NCBI GenBank assembly: GCA_012959605.1
Contig: DUCU01000007.1
Span: 1-39,022, forward strand
Origin: Dehalococcoidia bacterium
GTDB taxonomy: Bacteria; Chloroflexota; Dehalococcoidia; Lucifugimonadales; UBA3495
DNA: 39,022 nucleotides
Direction of reading: 5' to 3'
A program made the translations under genes and the position numbers. Below the pieces are notes generated by a model. That model made no database searches, had not been told where the DNA came from, and worked only from the letters and a program-made list of their open reading frames with translations. Shown piece after piece: positions 24,361 through 32,097 of the stretch (positions within the stretch are counted from its first letter, which is position 1; each line of letters begins with the position of its first letter).

Positions 24361-25008
24361 TTATAAAACGTAGCTAGAGAGATACTCCCAACGCACATCC
24401 GACGACCAACTGCCGTGACTCCAGTCATCACCGGCGGCATCCGAGAGATAACGCAGCAGGACCAATCTCCAGGCGCGGGCGACCACCGGCACCCCCACGT
24501 CTATCGCAACGCCCTTGGCGAAGTCTGCGGCGTCGGCCATTACCGTGGGTGGCAGGTTGGCATACTCCATCAGGTTTATCTTGGGGTGAAATGGGCTATC
24601 GACAGTAGGGAGGCTCGCGCCGGGCAATTCTTCGATCATCGCGGCGGCTTCGCGGTGCAGGACGGCCACGGGATGGTTGATGTCGTTCTGCTTGAAATCC
24701 AGATAGAGGTTGTTGTTTTCGCCGTTCTCGCCGCTGCCGTTGCCATTTCGTCCATTGGCCACACCTAGGCAATTGATGGAAAACCTGGGACTGCGCTTGC
24801 GGCTGTCTTCAGCCAAGCGACCAACCCCGTGGGCCAAGAGGTCTACCACCGAGTCTGAACACGGGAAATAACTAATGACGCTCATGCGCAGCATATTCAT
24901 CTCAGCGGCCCATGATGCGTATTGCCCGCAGACTATGTTTCGAGTGCGGTAGGCCCTGGCAGTAAACGCCGGTTCCACAGCTAATTCGATGCCCAACCTG
25001 GTAGACAC
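24361..25008 (-). CDS. Hypothetical protein
   Basis: 215 residues, not assignable. The open frame has sensible composition and an N terminus MSTRLGIELAVEPAFTARAY. It has no signal peptide, transmembrane segment or metal-Cys motif. The middle is polar and Gly/Asn-rich (NGRNGNGSGENGENNNLYLD), probably a linker. One short motif, PFHPKINLMEYANLP (about residues 142-156), has the H-x-K-I/S-L look of a 2H-phosphoesterase (2'-5' RNA ligase-like) half-site, with no clear partner His motif, so this is only a weak guess. It lies between a haloacid dehalogenase and the ICL-type gene on the same strand, with gaps of 90 and 158 bases. Confidence 0.7.
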   Translation of the reverse strand: MSTRLGIELAVEPAFTARAYRTRNIVCGQYASWAAEMNMLRMSVISYFPCSDSVVDLLAHGVGRLAEDSRKRSPRFSINCLGVANGRNGNGSGENGENNNLYLDFKQNDINHPVAVLHREAAAMIEELPGASLPTVDSPFHPKINLMEYANLPPTVMADAADFAKGVAIDVGVPVVARAWRLVLLRYLSDAAGDDWSHGSWSSDVRWEYLSSYVL

Positions 25009-25098
25009 TGTTATCTCCTCACGTTTGGGTCAGCTTGTGCTGGCCCCATCACCACTCAAACCCTGTTTGGTTGAGTAAATTTTAGGATATTGCGCTTG

Positions 25099-25803
25099 TT
25101 ATTGCGTTAGACAGTCGGCCAGACCGGCTAAATTTGAGACTTCCAAGTCGGCCTGGGAGGCGTCTGCGTCCACGTAGGGAATGGAATAACGATTGATATA
25201 CGCCCCGGCCATGCCTGCCGCCCGGGCACCTCGGATATCCCAGGCATGGGCTGCCACGTGTAGCACTTGTTCGCTGGGCAGACCAATCTCACTAATTGCA
25301 TGTCGGTACACGCCTGAATGAGGCTTGTAAAACTCGGCCTGTTCAGCCGATATTGCCCGGTCTACCGGTATGCCCAGTCCGCTGATCGCGCGGTCCAGCG
25401 ATTCCAGGTCACCATTGGAGAGAACTGCCATCTGAAACTTGCCTTTGAGTCGAGTCAGGTGTTCTTTCACGTCCGGAAATAGTGTCGGCGTGGCCTTGGT
25501 TGTGACCAATTCCTCAATATCATCTTTTGTATGGTCGATTTTGAGTTTGAAGAACAGTTGACTCAGGGTCAGTCTACGAACAACCTCAAATGGAGTCCGA
25601 GGGCGTTCCAGGAGTGTATCCACGTTACTTTCGTGGAGGTAAGCCACTTCCCACGCCTGTACAACATCTTCGGCGCTGCCCTGGTAGCCCTTTGATTGCA
25701 GGAATTCCTCAAACCCGGCAGCAAAGCTGGCAACCAGGTCCAGCAGCGTCCCATACATGTCAAAGGTGATGGCACCAACTGGCTCTAAAGGTAATTTCTG
25801 CAT
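25099..25803 (-). CDS. Haloacid dehalogenase type II (HAD family)
   Basis: 234 residues of the L-2-haloacid dehalogenase subgroup of the HAD superfamily. Motif I is FDMYGTLLD (residues about 14-22, first Asp the nucleophile), motif II AVLSNGD, motif III EFYKPHSGVYRHA with its Lys, and the characteristic HVAAHAWDIRGARAAGMAGAY. Type II enzymes hydrolyse 2-haloacids to 2-hydroxyacids. Together with the HLD-II gene at 10298 it gives the window two dehalogenase-type enzymes. The substrate is not proven, since the family also includes phosphatases. The next gene on this strand, upstream, is the small membrane protein at 25867-26130. Confidence 0.92.
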   Translation of the reverse strand: MQKLPLEPVGAITFDMYGTLLDLVASFAAGFEEFLQSKGYQGSAEDVVQAWEVAYLHESNVDTLLERPRTPFEVVRRLTLSQLFFKLKIDHTKDDIEELVTTKATPTLFPDVKEHLTRLKGKFQMAVLSNGDLESLDRAISGLGIPVDRAISAEQAEFYKPHSGVYRHAISEIGLPSEQVLHVAAHAWDIRGARAAGMAGAYINRYSIPYVDADASQADLEVSNLAGLADCLTQ

Positions 25804-25866
25804 TTTTCACGCCTACTGATCTTCAACATCGGTTCTTAGGTACCTCTATGTAATCGGGCAATTTCA

Positions 25867-26130
25867 TTAGCGAATCGCCCGATTCGCAATCACCACGGTC
25901 AGTGCGATAAACGCCACCAAGACGAATATGGTCAAGGTGACCATCCATTGGGGCATGACAGACCTGCTGGGACTTACATTCTGTTCGTGTTCTCGCTCTG
26001 AGATCTCCCGTGGCGGTATTTCTAAGATATTCCGTGCCTGCAGCTCGTCACCCTCAAAAACCAAGAGGTCGTGGGGAAAGTTGAAGGCAGTCCCCCAAAG
26101 ACCCGGGCCGCCGCGCAAACACCGGACCAA
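25867..26130 (-). CDS. Possible small tail-anchored membrane protein
   Basis: 87 codons. The C-terminal 25 residues, MVTLTIFVLVAFIALTVV then IANRAIR, form one transmembrane segment with a positive end; the middle (EIPPREISEREHEQNVS) is charged. No family is recognised. The first dozen residues look less convincing, so the true start may be further in. Overlapping frames on both strands make this uncertain. Confidence 0.35.
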   Translation of the reverse strand: MVRCLRGGPGLWGTAFNFPHDLLVFEGDELQARNILEIPPREISEREHEQNVSPSRSVMPQWMVTLTIFVLVAFIALTVVIANRAIR

Positions 26131-26356
26131 ACACGAAATACCCTCTTGATTGAACCGTTGCTAGGCCATGCGGGCCGTAGGCTCGTTATCAAAAACCTTG
26201 AGGCTAACCTGCTTGCTTCCAGACTGCCGAGACATGGAAGCATTATAGGCGTTGGATTGTTAGGATGTTCGACGATTCAGAGCCTCTTAGGTCTCAGGCT
26301 TAAAAACAGGTGCCGCCCTGCCTAAGAGGTGATACAATACCGGCGCGCACGGCTGG

Positions 26357-26443
26357 GCCGAGGTGGTGGAACTGGTAGACACGCGGTCTTGAGGGGGCCG
26401 TGGGCGTAAGCCTGTGTGGGTTCAAATCCCACCCTCGGCACCA
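26357..26443 (+). tRNA. tRNA-Leu (GAG)
   Basis: Acceptor GCCGAGG (26357-26363) pairs with CCTCGGC (26433-26439), followed by A and an encoded CCA. The anticodon arm CGGTC-TTGAGGG-GGCCG gives anticodon GAG. It has a long variable arm and the T-loop TTCAAAT, as expected of a class II tRNA. It is the first of a three-tRNA cluster. Confidence 0.95.
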
Positions 26444-26512
26444 TTGCTCGATAGCCTATCTCGGTGTATTTCCTGCCTGCAGGTTAGACTGTCTAGATGT
26501 ACAGCATAACGA

Positions 26513-26588
26513 GGCGACGTAGCCAAGTGGTTAAGGCGGAGGTCTGCAAAACCTCTATTCGGCGGTTCGAATCCGCCCGTCGCCTCCA
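26513..26588 (+). tRNA. tRNA-Cys (GCA)
   Basis: GGCGACG (26513-26519) pairs with CGTCGCC (26578-26584); T discriminator and CCA follow. The anticodon loop in GAGGT-CTGCAAA-ACCTC gives GCA. T-loop GTTCGAATC is canonical. Confidence 0.96.
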
Positions 26589-26770
26589 TTTTCATCCCCG
26601 AAAGTTAATCTCCAACTGGCCTTTCAGGCATCACTCGTAAAAATCCTGGGGCTCGTGGCCGGCACTTCTCAAGATTATCTTCTCCAAAACTTATCCCTGT
26701 ATTTACCTCAGGTATCTCTTTAATGCCCAAGCACCTCAGAAGTTAGGCCGGTGTAACCCCAGCTTACAAA

Positions 26771-26856
26771 GCCGGGATGGCGGAATGGCAGACGCGGCGG
26801 ACTTAAAATCCGCTATCTTAACGGATGTGTGGGTTCGAGTCCCTCTCCCGGCACCA
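26771..26856 (+). tRNA. tRNA-Leu (UAA), target of an integrated element
   Basis: GCCGGGA (26771-26777) pairs with TCTCCCGGC-type 3' end; CCA is encoded at 26854-26856. The anticodon arm GCGGA-CTTAAAA-TCCGC gives TAA (UAA). A long variable arm and T-loop GTTCGAGTC are present. Its last 57 bases recur at 30237-30293, the sign of integration into this gene with restoration of an intact tRNA. Confidence 0.96.
26800..26856 (+). repeat. att-like direct repeat, left copy (inside tRNA-Leu)
   Basis: These 57 bases, from the anticodon arm to the CCA end, recur at 30237-30293 with one mismatch (C26810 versus T30247). The copies are 3,437 bases apart. Confidence 0.85.
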
Positions 26857-26869
26857 ACATTTAGTCACA

Positions 26870-26907
26870 AAAAAGCCCAGATCACTCAAATGAGATCTGG
26901 GCTTTTT
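26870..26907 (+). terminator. Terminator after tRNA-Leu (UAA)
   Basis: A perfect 14-bp stem (26870-26883 with 26894-26907, AAAAAGCCCAGATC) has a 10-base loop and ends in T5. Confidence 0.9.
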
Positions 26908-26970
26908 GTTGTAATGTCCACGGATTGGCCACGCACTATTCTTGAGCTGTGTTTTTAGGCGTAAAAAGGT

Positions 26971-27243
26971 AATTCGAAGAGCAAGAACAAGGGCCGGAAC
27001 AACGAACGCTGGTTTAGTAATCAGGTATCCGCTGTACTGGCGAGCATAGAGGCCGAATCGTTAGACGATGCGTCGGATAACGCCAACAACATACTTGGTA
27101 AGGTCAACGGCTGTAACGATAATGGCGCTCCAGACAAGAACGACAAGATTTTGACCTGCGATGACGGAGATGGAGGCGGGCAGGATGTAATATTCCCCCT
27201 CGTCGAAGATTTGATCACCGCCCTCGAAGAACAAAACGCGTAG
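26971..27243 (+). pseudogene. Open frame without a start codon, possible gene remnant
   Basis: Ninety codons between TAA and TAG read as a coherent, hydrophilic peptide: SNQVSAVLASIEAESLDD, ASDNANNILGKVNGCNDN, APDKNDKILTCDDGDGGG, then IFPLVEDLITALEEQ. The acidic Asp/Asn-rich stretch between two Cys could bind Ca2+. No ATG, GTG or TTG lies near its beginning, so it is either a 5'-truncated gene or chance. A minus-strand frame over the same bases (27061-27285) is less protein-like. It is otherwise the only content of the gap 26908-27408. Confidence 0.25.
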
Positions 27244-27408
27244 GCGATAGCATTTTTTGGAATCTAAGCACGCGCTGGTTTTCATTTATAAATTTTCAGA
27301 TACTCCATTGCCAACAGGACGTGGTGTATGATTGTTCCGATGTGAGCACTTATCTGTAATTGCGCTCCAAGTCGACCCTAAATCCGACTCAACAATGAGG
27401 CATTGGCC

Positions 27409-28848
27409 ATGGTCCGCTGGGCAGACATACATCCAAGTGAACGGGCAAGTTTTACCGAACGATTATCGGGACGGTACAAGCAGCCCTTTGAAAAGACCCC
27501 CTGGGTTGACGCGCCGAACTTGGTCGACGCCCGGGTTGGCATAGTCACCACTGCCGCGATTCACCGGTTTGATGACCGTCCGTTCACCGGACACGCGGGA
27601 GATTACCGGATTATCCCCGGCGACATCGACTACAAAGATTTGTCGATGTCCCATTCCAGCACCAATTTTGACCGCAGCGCCTACCAACAAGACGTCAATG
27701 TCTGCTTCCCATTAGACCACCTGAGAACCCTGGTCCAATTGGGAGAGATTAAGTCTGTGTCAGACTGGCACTACTCATTCATGGGATCCACTGCTCCTGA
27801 ATTGATGGAACCGGCCGCGCGAGAGGTATCAAAACTTCTGCTCGGAGACAACGTCAATCTGGTGCTATTAATACCTGTATGACCCGGTTGTTCCTACGCC
27901 GTGAGCATACTTTCTCAGTACATTGAACGACCCGTTAGCGAAGGCGGCGCCGGTATCGCAACCGTTGCCCTGAACCTAATCCGGCCAGTTGCCGAGGCAA
28001 TCAAGCCTCCCCGCGCACTTTGGGTTCCTTTCCCATTTGGCCGTCCACTGGGGCCGCCAAACCGTCCCGATATACAAATAGACGTTCTGCGTCAGACTTT
28101 GGCGTTGGTAGACCAACCCGCCGCCCCAGCGTTAGTCGACTACCCCGATACATTTGAAGAAGAGATTCCTCCCGAAGAGGGTTGGTCGTGTCCCGTATCT
28201 TTCCCCAACCCAGAACCCAAAACAGAATTAGATGCATTAAGGGCCCAACTTAACTCTGAAGCCGAGCTACTACGACCCTGGTTTGACGAAGGGATTAGAG
28301 CCCGAGGCCGCACCACCATTGGAATCAGCGGCAAAGGGGTTGATTCCATCGGCGAGATGCTTGGCATCATGGCCTCGTTCTCCCTGGACGGAGAAATGGT
28401 AGTTCCAGACGGTTACGAGCAGCCGATGCCCCAATTGCTGCGTTATCTAACCGCTGATATCAGGGCTTTTTACTCTGAGGCTGCCATCTCAAAACCAGGG
28501 GTTCAGTTCCCCTCTCCAGATGACTTGGAAGAGTGGTTTTTCTTGGAGACCGTTGCCGGCGATGTCTTATACCAAGTCCGCGAGCGACTCTTGAACACAG
28601 ATATGCTCATCCTTTTGGCCAATGGTCTGGGTGATGATGCGATTGACACTCAGCTGATCCTGGTGCCGGGTTCCACTGCAAACGCAGCGGATGAACTTGT
28701 CCGAAACCCTGGGATGAGTCGAGAACTGCTACAAAAATCTGCTGACGGTTCCACCGGGTATCCCGTGGGTCGGTTCTCCAGGACTATCGTGCCAACCACT
28801 ATGCAGGACCGAAGGAGTGAACGAGCCGAGTTTGCCAACGCTTCTTGA
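27409..28848 (+). CDS. Selenoprotein of the glycine/sarcosine/betaine/D-proline reductase B family
   Basis: The frame opens at the ATG at 27409 (TGAGG at 27396-27400) and is open to 28848 except for one TGA at 27880-27882. Just before it stands NLVLLIPV and after it PGC, so reading TGA as selenocysteine gives Sec158 in a U-x-x-C motif, the redox motif of GrdB/PrdB-like selenoproteins. The sequence on both sides fits one protein: HSSTNFDRSAYQQDVNVCFP (about 82-101) and DWHYSFMGST before the TGA, RALWVPFPFGRPLGPPNRPD and VDYPDTFEEE after it. The last ~200 residues (ELLRPWFDEG, RGRTTIGISGKG, LRYLTADIRAFYSEAA) form an additional helical domain. The family's founders reduce glycine, betaine or proline with a catalytic Sec; the substrate here is unknown. 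It lies within the tRNA-Leu-bounded element. Confidence 0.85.
27884..27934 (+). promoter_or_regulatory. Candidate bacterial SECIS stem-loop
   Basis: Beginning just after the TGA, GGTTGTTC (27886-27893) pairs with GAACGACC (27925-27932), eight pairs with one G-U. Inside it TGAG (27902-27905) pairs with CTCA (27914-27917), with an 8-base apical loop about 23-30 bases from the TGA. Distance fits bacterial SECIS elements, but the loop lacks an obvious leading G, and the structure is drawn by eye only. Confidence 0.35.
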
Positions 28849-29098
28849 GATAGCTGGGCAAACTCGATTGCCGCCTATGTCTCCTTCAGCGGCCACTGTT
28901 GTCTCGACCCCAGCCGCAACAGTGGCAACGAGTAATAAGGAAGTATAGGAGCGCGACATATTCAGGATATATAACGGAGACACGTACGGGGTGCGTGATT
29001 AACTAAAAACCCTTTGGTCTGTAAATTGGTCTGTGTTTTACAATTTGGCCCTGGGTCGCTCCCGGGGCCTGTTTTAATTGACCGTGTAGACTACCGCC

Positions 29099-29212
29099 AT
29101 GCGCTACCTATCTTCCATATCACTAGCACTTATCGTGCATGTCCTGCTGTCCATTGTCATGCTGATGACGTTTGCCTGTACTGCGACGCCTGCTTGGAAG
29201 GCTGTATTGTGA
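29099..29212 (+). CDS. Possible short secreted or lipid-anchored peptide
   Basis: 37 codons from an ATG: a positively charged start (MRYLSS), a long hydrophobic core (ISLALIVHVLLSIVMLM) and TFACTATPAW, which is loosely lipobox-like. There is no clear ribosome binding site, so it may not be translated. The remainder of the gene-free gap 28849-29301 shows nothing I can support. Confidence 0.25.
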   Translation: MRYLSSISLALIVHVLLSIVMLMTFACTATPAWKAVL

Positions 29213-29301
29213 TTGCTGGGATTTCTGGGTTCGACGATTAGGCTTCTTTCCGCTAGTATCCTCCAATCTGAGATTTTGAACTTACCAGCGGGAGATCTGC
29301 C

Positions 29302-29592
29302 ATGCCCGGTTACATAATAGCAACGTTAAATAGCATCAATGACCCGGATGCCTTCGCCGCGTATCAGAAGTCTGCGAGCGCCTCTTTCACCCAGTACGGA
29401 GCCAAGTTCCTACTCAATAGCCGGAATGTTGAAACCCTAGACGGTGATTGGCAACCTTCCGGCGTGGTCGTCGTGGAATTCGAGAGCTATGAACAGGCCA
29501 AGAAGTTCTACGATTCGCCCGAATATCAGGCTGTGATCAAGCAGCGATTCGATTCCGCTGACAGCGCAGTAATCATCGCAGACGGTGACTAG
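29302..29592 (+). CDS. DUF1330 family protein
   Basis: 96 residues matching the small ferredoxin-like alpha/beta barrel family DUF1330. It starts MPGYIIATLNSINDPDAFAA and has YGAKFLLNSRNVETLDGDW, VVVEFESYEQAKKFYDSPEY and a final VKQR-like FDSADSAVIIADG. Length is normal (about 95). Function unknown; members are dimeric cytoplasmic proteins often near metabolic enzymes. GGGAG at about 29289 precedes the ATG. It lies within the element bounded by the tRNA-Leu repeats, alone on its strand. Confidence 0.88.
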   Translation: MPGYIIATLNSINDPDAFAAYQKSASASFTQYGAKFLLNSRNVETLDGDWQPSGVVVVEFESYEQAKKFYDSPEYQAVIKQRFDSADSAVIIADGD

Positions 29593-29822
29593 CCGCTTTC
29601 GTCCCCCAACCTTCCGGCGATTGTACCCAACTATATGGACGCACATGCCATTAAGGATAATGAGCGGGATTGGCGGACACCCTCTCTCGCTACTCAGTCC
29701 CGACCTGAAACCAACGATGCTGGCGACCTACCGTTCTAGCATTTAGCGTAACGCCAATTGGCATCACTTCTAGGGAATCTGAAATGAGTTAACATATTAG
29801 ATGGACGATAGTAAATGAACCT

Positions 29823-30134
29823 TTAACCTTGAGGTGGAGTTGATGACTTCAGTTCGCAGGCATTCAACAATCTGGGTATATCGCCAATCTTTACCATTGG
29901 CCTCAGCGGTTTAGGCACTTTAATCCGAAGTCCCTGACTCGGATTCCCAGCTACAAACCCACGTTCTTTGGCCCAGAAATAGAATGCCTTCAAAGCTCGC
30001 AAATAGGCTTGTCTCCCACCAGGACCGCAGGGGAGGATCCGCAGTGCGGCTGCCACTTCATCACTTGTAAAATTTAATAACGGGCGTCTTGCCGATGCAA
30101 CGAATCGAGTCAGGTGCCAGCATAAAATTCGCAC
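29823..30134 (-). pseudogene. Truncated tyrosine recombinase (integrase), core-binding domain only
   Basis: About 100 codons match the N-terminal SAM-like core-binding domain of phage/XerC-type integrases: CWHLTRFVASARRPLLNFTS, DEVAAALRILPCG, GGRQAYLRALKAFYFWAKER and GFVAGNPSQGLRIKVPKPL. The frame stops after LLNACELKS, so the whole catalytic domain (R-H-R-Y) is missing, and a TAG lies just upstream of the GTG at 30134. It is adjacent to the att-like repeat at 30237, exactly where an integrase gene sits in a tRNA-integrated element. It is non-functional. Confidence 0.8.
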
Positions 30135-30236
30135 GTTCTATGACTGAGGCCGCGTGCCTGTCGGTTGTTAACAAAGCCAGCTATGAGCTCTTCATTTCCC
30201 AGGCCGTGACTTGTGCCTGAATCGCCTGATTGGCGC

Positions 30237-30293
30237 GACTTAAAATTCGCTATCTTAACGGATGTGTGGGTTCGAGTCCCTCTCCCGGCACCA
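30237..30293 (+). repeat. att-like direct repeat, right copy (partial tRNA-Leu)
   Basis: The 3' 57 bases of tRNA-Leu(UAA) with one mismatch (T30247, in the anticodon stem). The 5' half of a tRNA is not present upstream, so this is not a functional gene; it marks the right end of the integrated segment. Confidence 0.85.
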
Positions 30294-30309
30294 CCTTAAC
30301 AAATAGCAA

Positions 30310-30334
30310 AAGGCCCCTGATATTTAGGGGCCTT
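30310..30334 (+). terminator. Hairpin after the right att copy
   Basis: AAGGCCCCT (30310-30318) pairs with AGGGGCCTT (30326-30334) around a 7-base loop; the downstream sequence is only weakly T-rich. It may be the original terminator of tRNA-Leu before integration. Confidence 0.6.
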
Positions 30335-30413
30335 CCTATTGATTATTGACGTTTTTAACTGGCGCTAATCCAGGCTTTTACCTGTCCGTTTTAGTAGCCT
30401 GAAAGTCTCTGTA

Positions 30414-30701
30414 TTAAAGCTCACAATCGTGTTGGATCACGTCATGGATTTGAGGTTTGAGACGCTTCAGGACGCGGTGACCGGAGTCGCCGCGAATGGG
30501 TAACCCGTTTTCACGACAAAGCTTAGCCCAGTTGATTCTTGTTCGGTCACCGGTCCCGCTTTCTGATGGTGAAATGCCCAGCAGGGCATTAATATGCTGG
30601 AGCCGAAGCTCCACTTTCACAAATTCGTCAACAATTGGTTGAAGTTTGGTAATCATCTCCTCCAGTGAGTTTTTTTCTTCCTGGAGAGCGTTGTTAAGCA
30701 C
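30414..30701 (-). CDS. Hypothetical protein with coiled-coil start
   Basis: 95 residues starting at a GTG. The N-terminal half (LQEEKNSLEEMITKLQPIVD, then EFVKVELRLQHINALLGI) is a probable coiled coil; the C-terminal half has NWAKLCRENGLPIRGDSGHR, then VLKRLKPQIHDVIQ, which looks like a small basic nucleic-acid-binding domain. No family is recognised. It lies just outside the right att copy. Confidence 0.5.
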   Translation of the reverse strand: MLNNALQEEKNSLEEMITKLQPIVDEFVKVELRLQHINALLGISPSESGTGDRTRINWAKLCRENGLPIRGDSGHRVLKRLKPQIHDVIQHDCEL

Positions 30702-30912
30702 TCATACCACGTACTTCTTCTGAATATCACTTCTTATATTTATAGTTAAACAGAAGGCACGGGTTTGATTCAATGGAAAATACTCGCCGATTAAGCCAAA
30801 ATATTGTAAAACTTGCCAGATCGATCACCCAGGCTTGAGCTGGCGCCTGCTGATCCACCGCCGGGCTGAGTGTTCAATACCTCATCCCTAAAACTGACGT
30901 GCCGTTCGGCCC

Positions 30913-30942
30913 TTCGTATTTACTGAAGGGTTGCGCTATAAT
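30913..30942 (+). promoter_or_regulatory. Promoter giving a leaderless mRNA for the His-rich membrane protein
   Basis: TATAAT at 30937-30942 lies seven bases before the ATG at 30950, so the predicted transcription start coincides with the start codon. A weak -35 (TTCGTA) is at 30913-30918, 18 bases upstream. Confidence 0.45.
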
Positions 30943-30949
30943 CGAACTA

Positions 30950-31399
30950 ATGCGGTTTTTTTCGGCACATCAGGCAACAAGTTCAGGCTCTGACAGTCTA
31001 GCTTTAAGAGGTCTTTTAGTAGGCCTTGTTGTCGCATTGCTATTGGTTTTTATAGTGCCGACGTTCGATCATCACTATACTGAGCGTCAACATGACCACT
31101 CCCACCTGTTCTTAACCGCCTCCGCGTTTAGCCAGGGCCATCCAGACCTACACCCCTTTGAGCAAACCCATTCTCACACTGGCTTTGGTGAGCAAGAGTC
31201 TGAAGGCGATGGAATCATATACCAAACATCCAACGACATGTTTGGCGAATCCGGCTCAGTTTCCTTCACTGCTTTAATCGGCGACGGCTTAACCTACACT
31301 ACGCACAGTAACGAAATACTCTCATTTGCTATCGCAGCCCGTGGGAGCATCTTATCTGAAAACAGTTCCGCGCCGCCCACTAGACCGCCTCTAGCGTAG
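30950..31399 (+). CDS. His-rich single-pass membrane protein
   Basis: 149 residues, no family recognised. Residues about 19-38 (LRGLLVGLVVALLLVFIVPT) form one transmembrane segment. It is followed by a histidine-rich tract FDHHYTERQHDHSHLFLT (about 39-56), and further His residues at GHPDLHPFEQTHSHTG (about 63-78), a likely metal-binding region on the outer side. The C-terminal part is ordinary. The ATG at 30950 was chosen over a GTG at 30899 because it matches the TATAAT box (leaderless start). It is the first gene of the metal-like group extending to 35656, and resembles a metal-binding accessory protein. Confidence 0.7.
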   Translation: MRFFSAHQATSSGSDSLALRGLLVGLVVALLLVFIVPTFDHHYTERQHDHSHLFLTASAFSQGHPDLHPFEQTHSHTGFGEQESEGDGIIYQTSNDMFGESGSVSFTALIGDGLTYTTHSNEILSFAIAARGSILSENSSAPPTRPPLA

Positions 31400-31542
31400 T
31401 CCCCAACTCCTCACGCGATTTGTCTTCCCTGTCAGTCCTCACTATTGGACGGAATCGCGCCTCGAACTAAGCGCATCTGCCTATCGCCTGATGATTCGTT
31501 CAAGTCACGCTGCCAACAATAGTTATTTGGAGAATAAATCAC

Positions 31543-32082
31543 GTGGCAACAAGAATATGGACCCTCATAGGCATTATCTTGCTGATATCCGCCGTTGTGG
31601 CCTCACCTCTTTGGTCTGACCCAGCATCGGCGCATGGAACAACTCGTGTCATTGTTGACGACGTACAAGAGGGGCCATACCTCTTCAGAGTAGGAATAAT
31701 TCCAGGCAGTCCCAAAATTGGAAACCTACACCTGAGCGTACTCATCCAAGCTGCAGAGGGAGATGAAGCCATAACCGACGGTCGGATAACAGTGATGGCA
31801 ACCGGTCCTGGTCCGGGAATGATCGCCGGACCGGTAGAAGCGGCTAACGAACCCTTGAACCCCCAGGTTTATAGCGCTGACCTGTCAATAACCGGCCTAG
31901 GTACCTGGAGCATGACATTGGAGACTACGAGCGCCTTAGGCGAAGCCACTTTAGTTGTGCCTCTCCAAGTCACGGAGTTAGGGGGATTTAATCTGCTATA
32001 CGTGATCGTTATCGCCGTAGTAGTAATGTCTGTAGCCGTAGTGGCTTGGTCACAGATACAACGGCGTAGACATTCAACCTAA
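31543..32082 (+). CDS. Membrane-anchored extracytoplasmic protein, metal cluster
   Basis: 179 residues from a GTG with TTGGAGA upstream. An N-terminal signal sequence (WTLIGIILLISAVVASPLW, cleavage after about SAHG at residue 31) is followed by a beta-rich region with VDDVQEGPYLFRVGIIPG (about 38-55) and YSADLSITGLGTWSMTLET, resembling YtkA/FixH-like domains seen beside copper and cytochrome-oxidase genes. A C-terminal transmembrane segment (LLYVIVIAVVVMSVAVVAW) precedes a basic tail. Function is not known; position before a cupredoxin-like lipoprotein, with a 15-base gap, suggests one operon handling metal in the envelope. Confidence 0.8.
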   Translation: MATRIWTLIGIILLISAVVASPLWSDPASAHGTTRVIVDDVQEGPYLFRVGIIPGSPKIGNLHLSVLIQAAEGDEAITDGRITVMATGPGPGMIAGPVEAANEPLNPQVYSADLSITGLGTWSMTLETTSALGEATLVVPLQVTELGGFNLLYVIVIAVVVMSVAVVAWSQIQRRRHST

Positions 32083-32097
32083 AAAACGGAGTAACTT

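Noticed and set aside
25928-26325. Plus-strand small frames opposite the small membrane protein
   Set aside because: No start sites or protein-like composition; they run over the region opposite a better, though still weak, minus-strand frame.
27883-28848. Treating the region after the TGA as a separate gene starting at GTG 27901
   Set aside because: It is in frame with the preceding ORF, 18 bases after the TGA, has no ribosome binding site, and the family's protein continues across the TGA; a single selenoprotein explains all of it.
30237-30293. A second tRNA-Leu gene
   Set aside because: Only the 3' half (from the anticodon arm on) is present; the acceptor 5' strand and D arm are missing, so it is an att copy.
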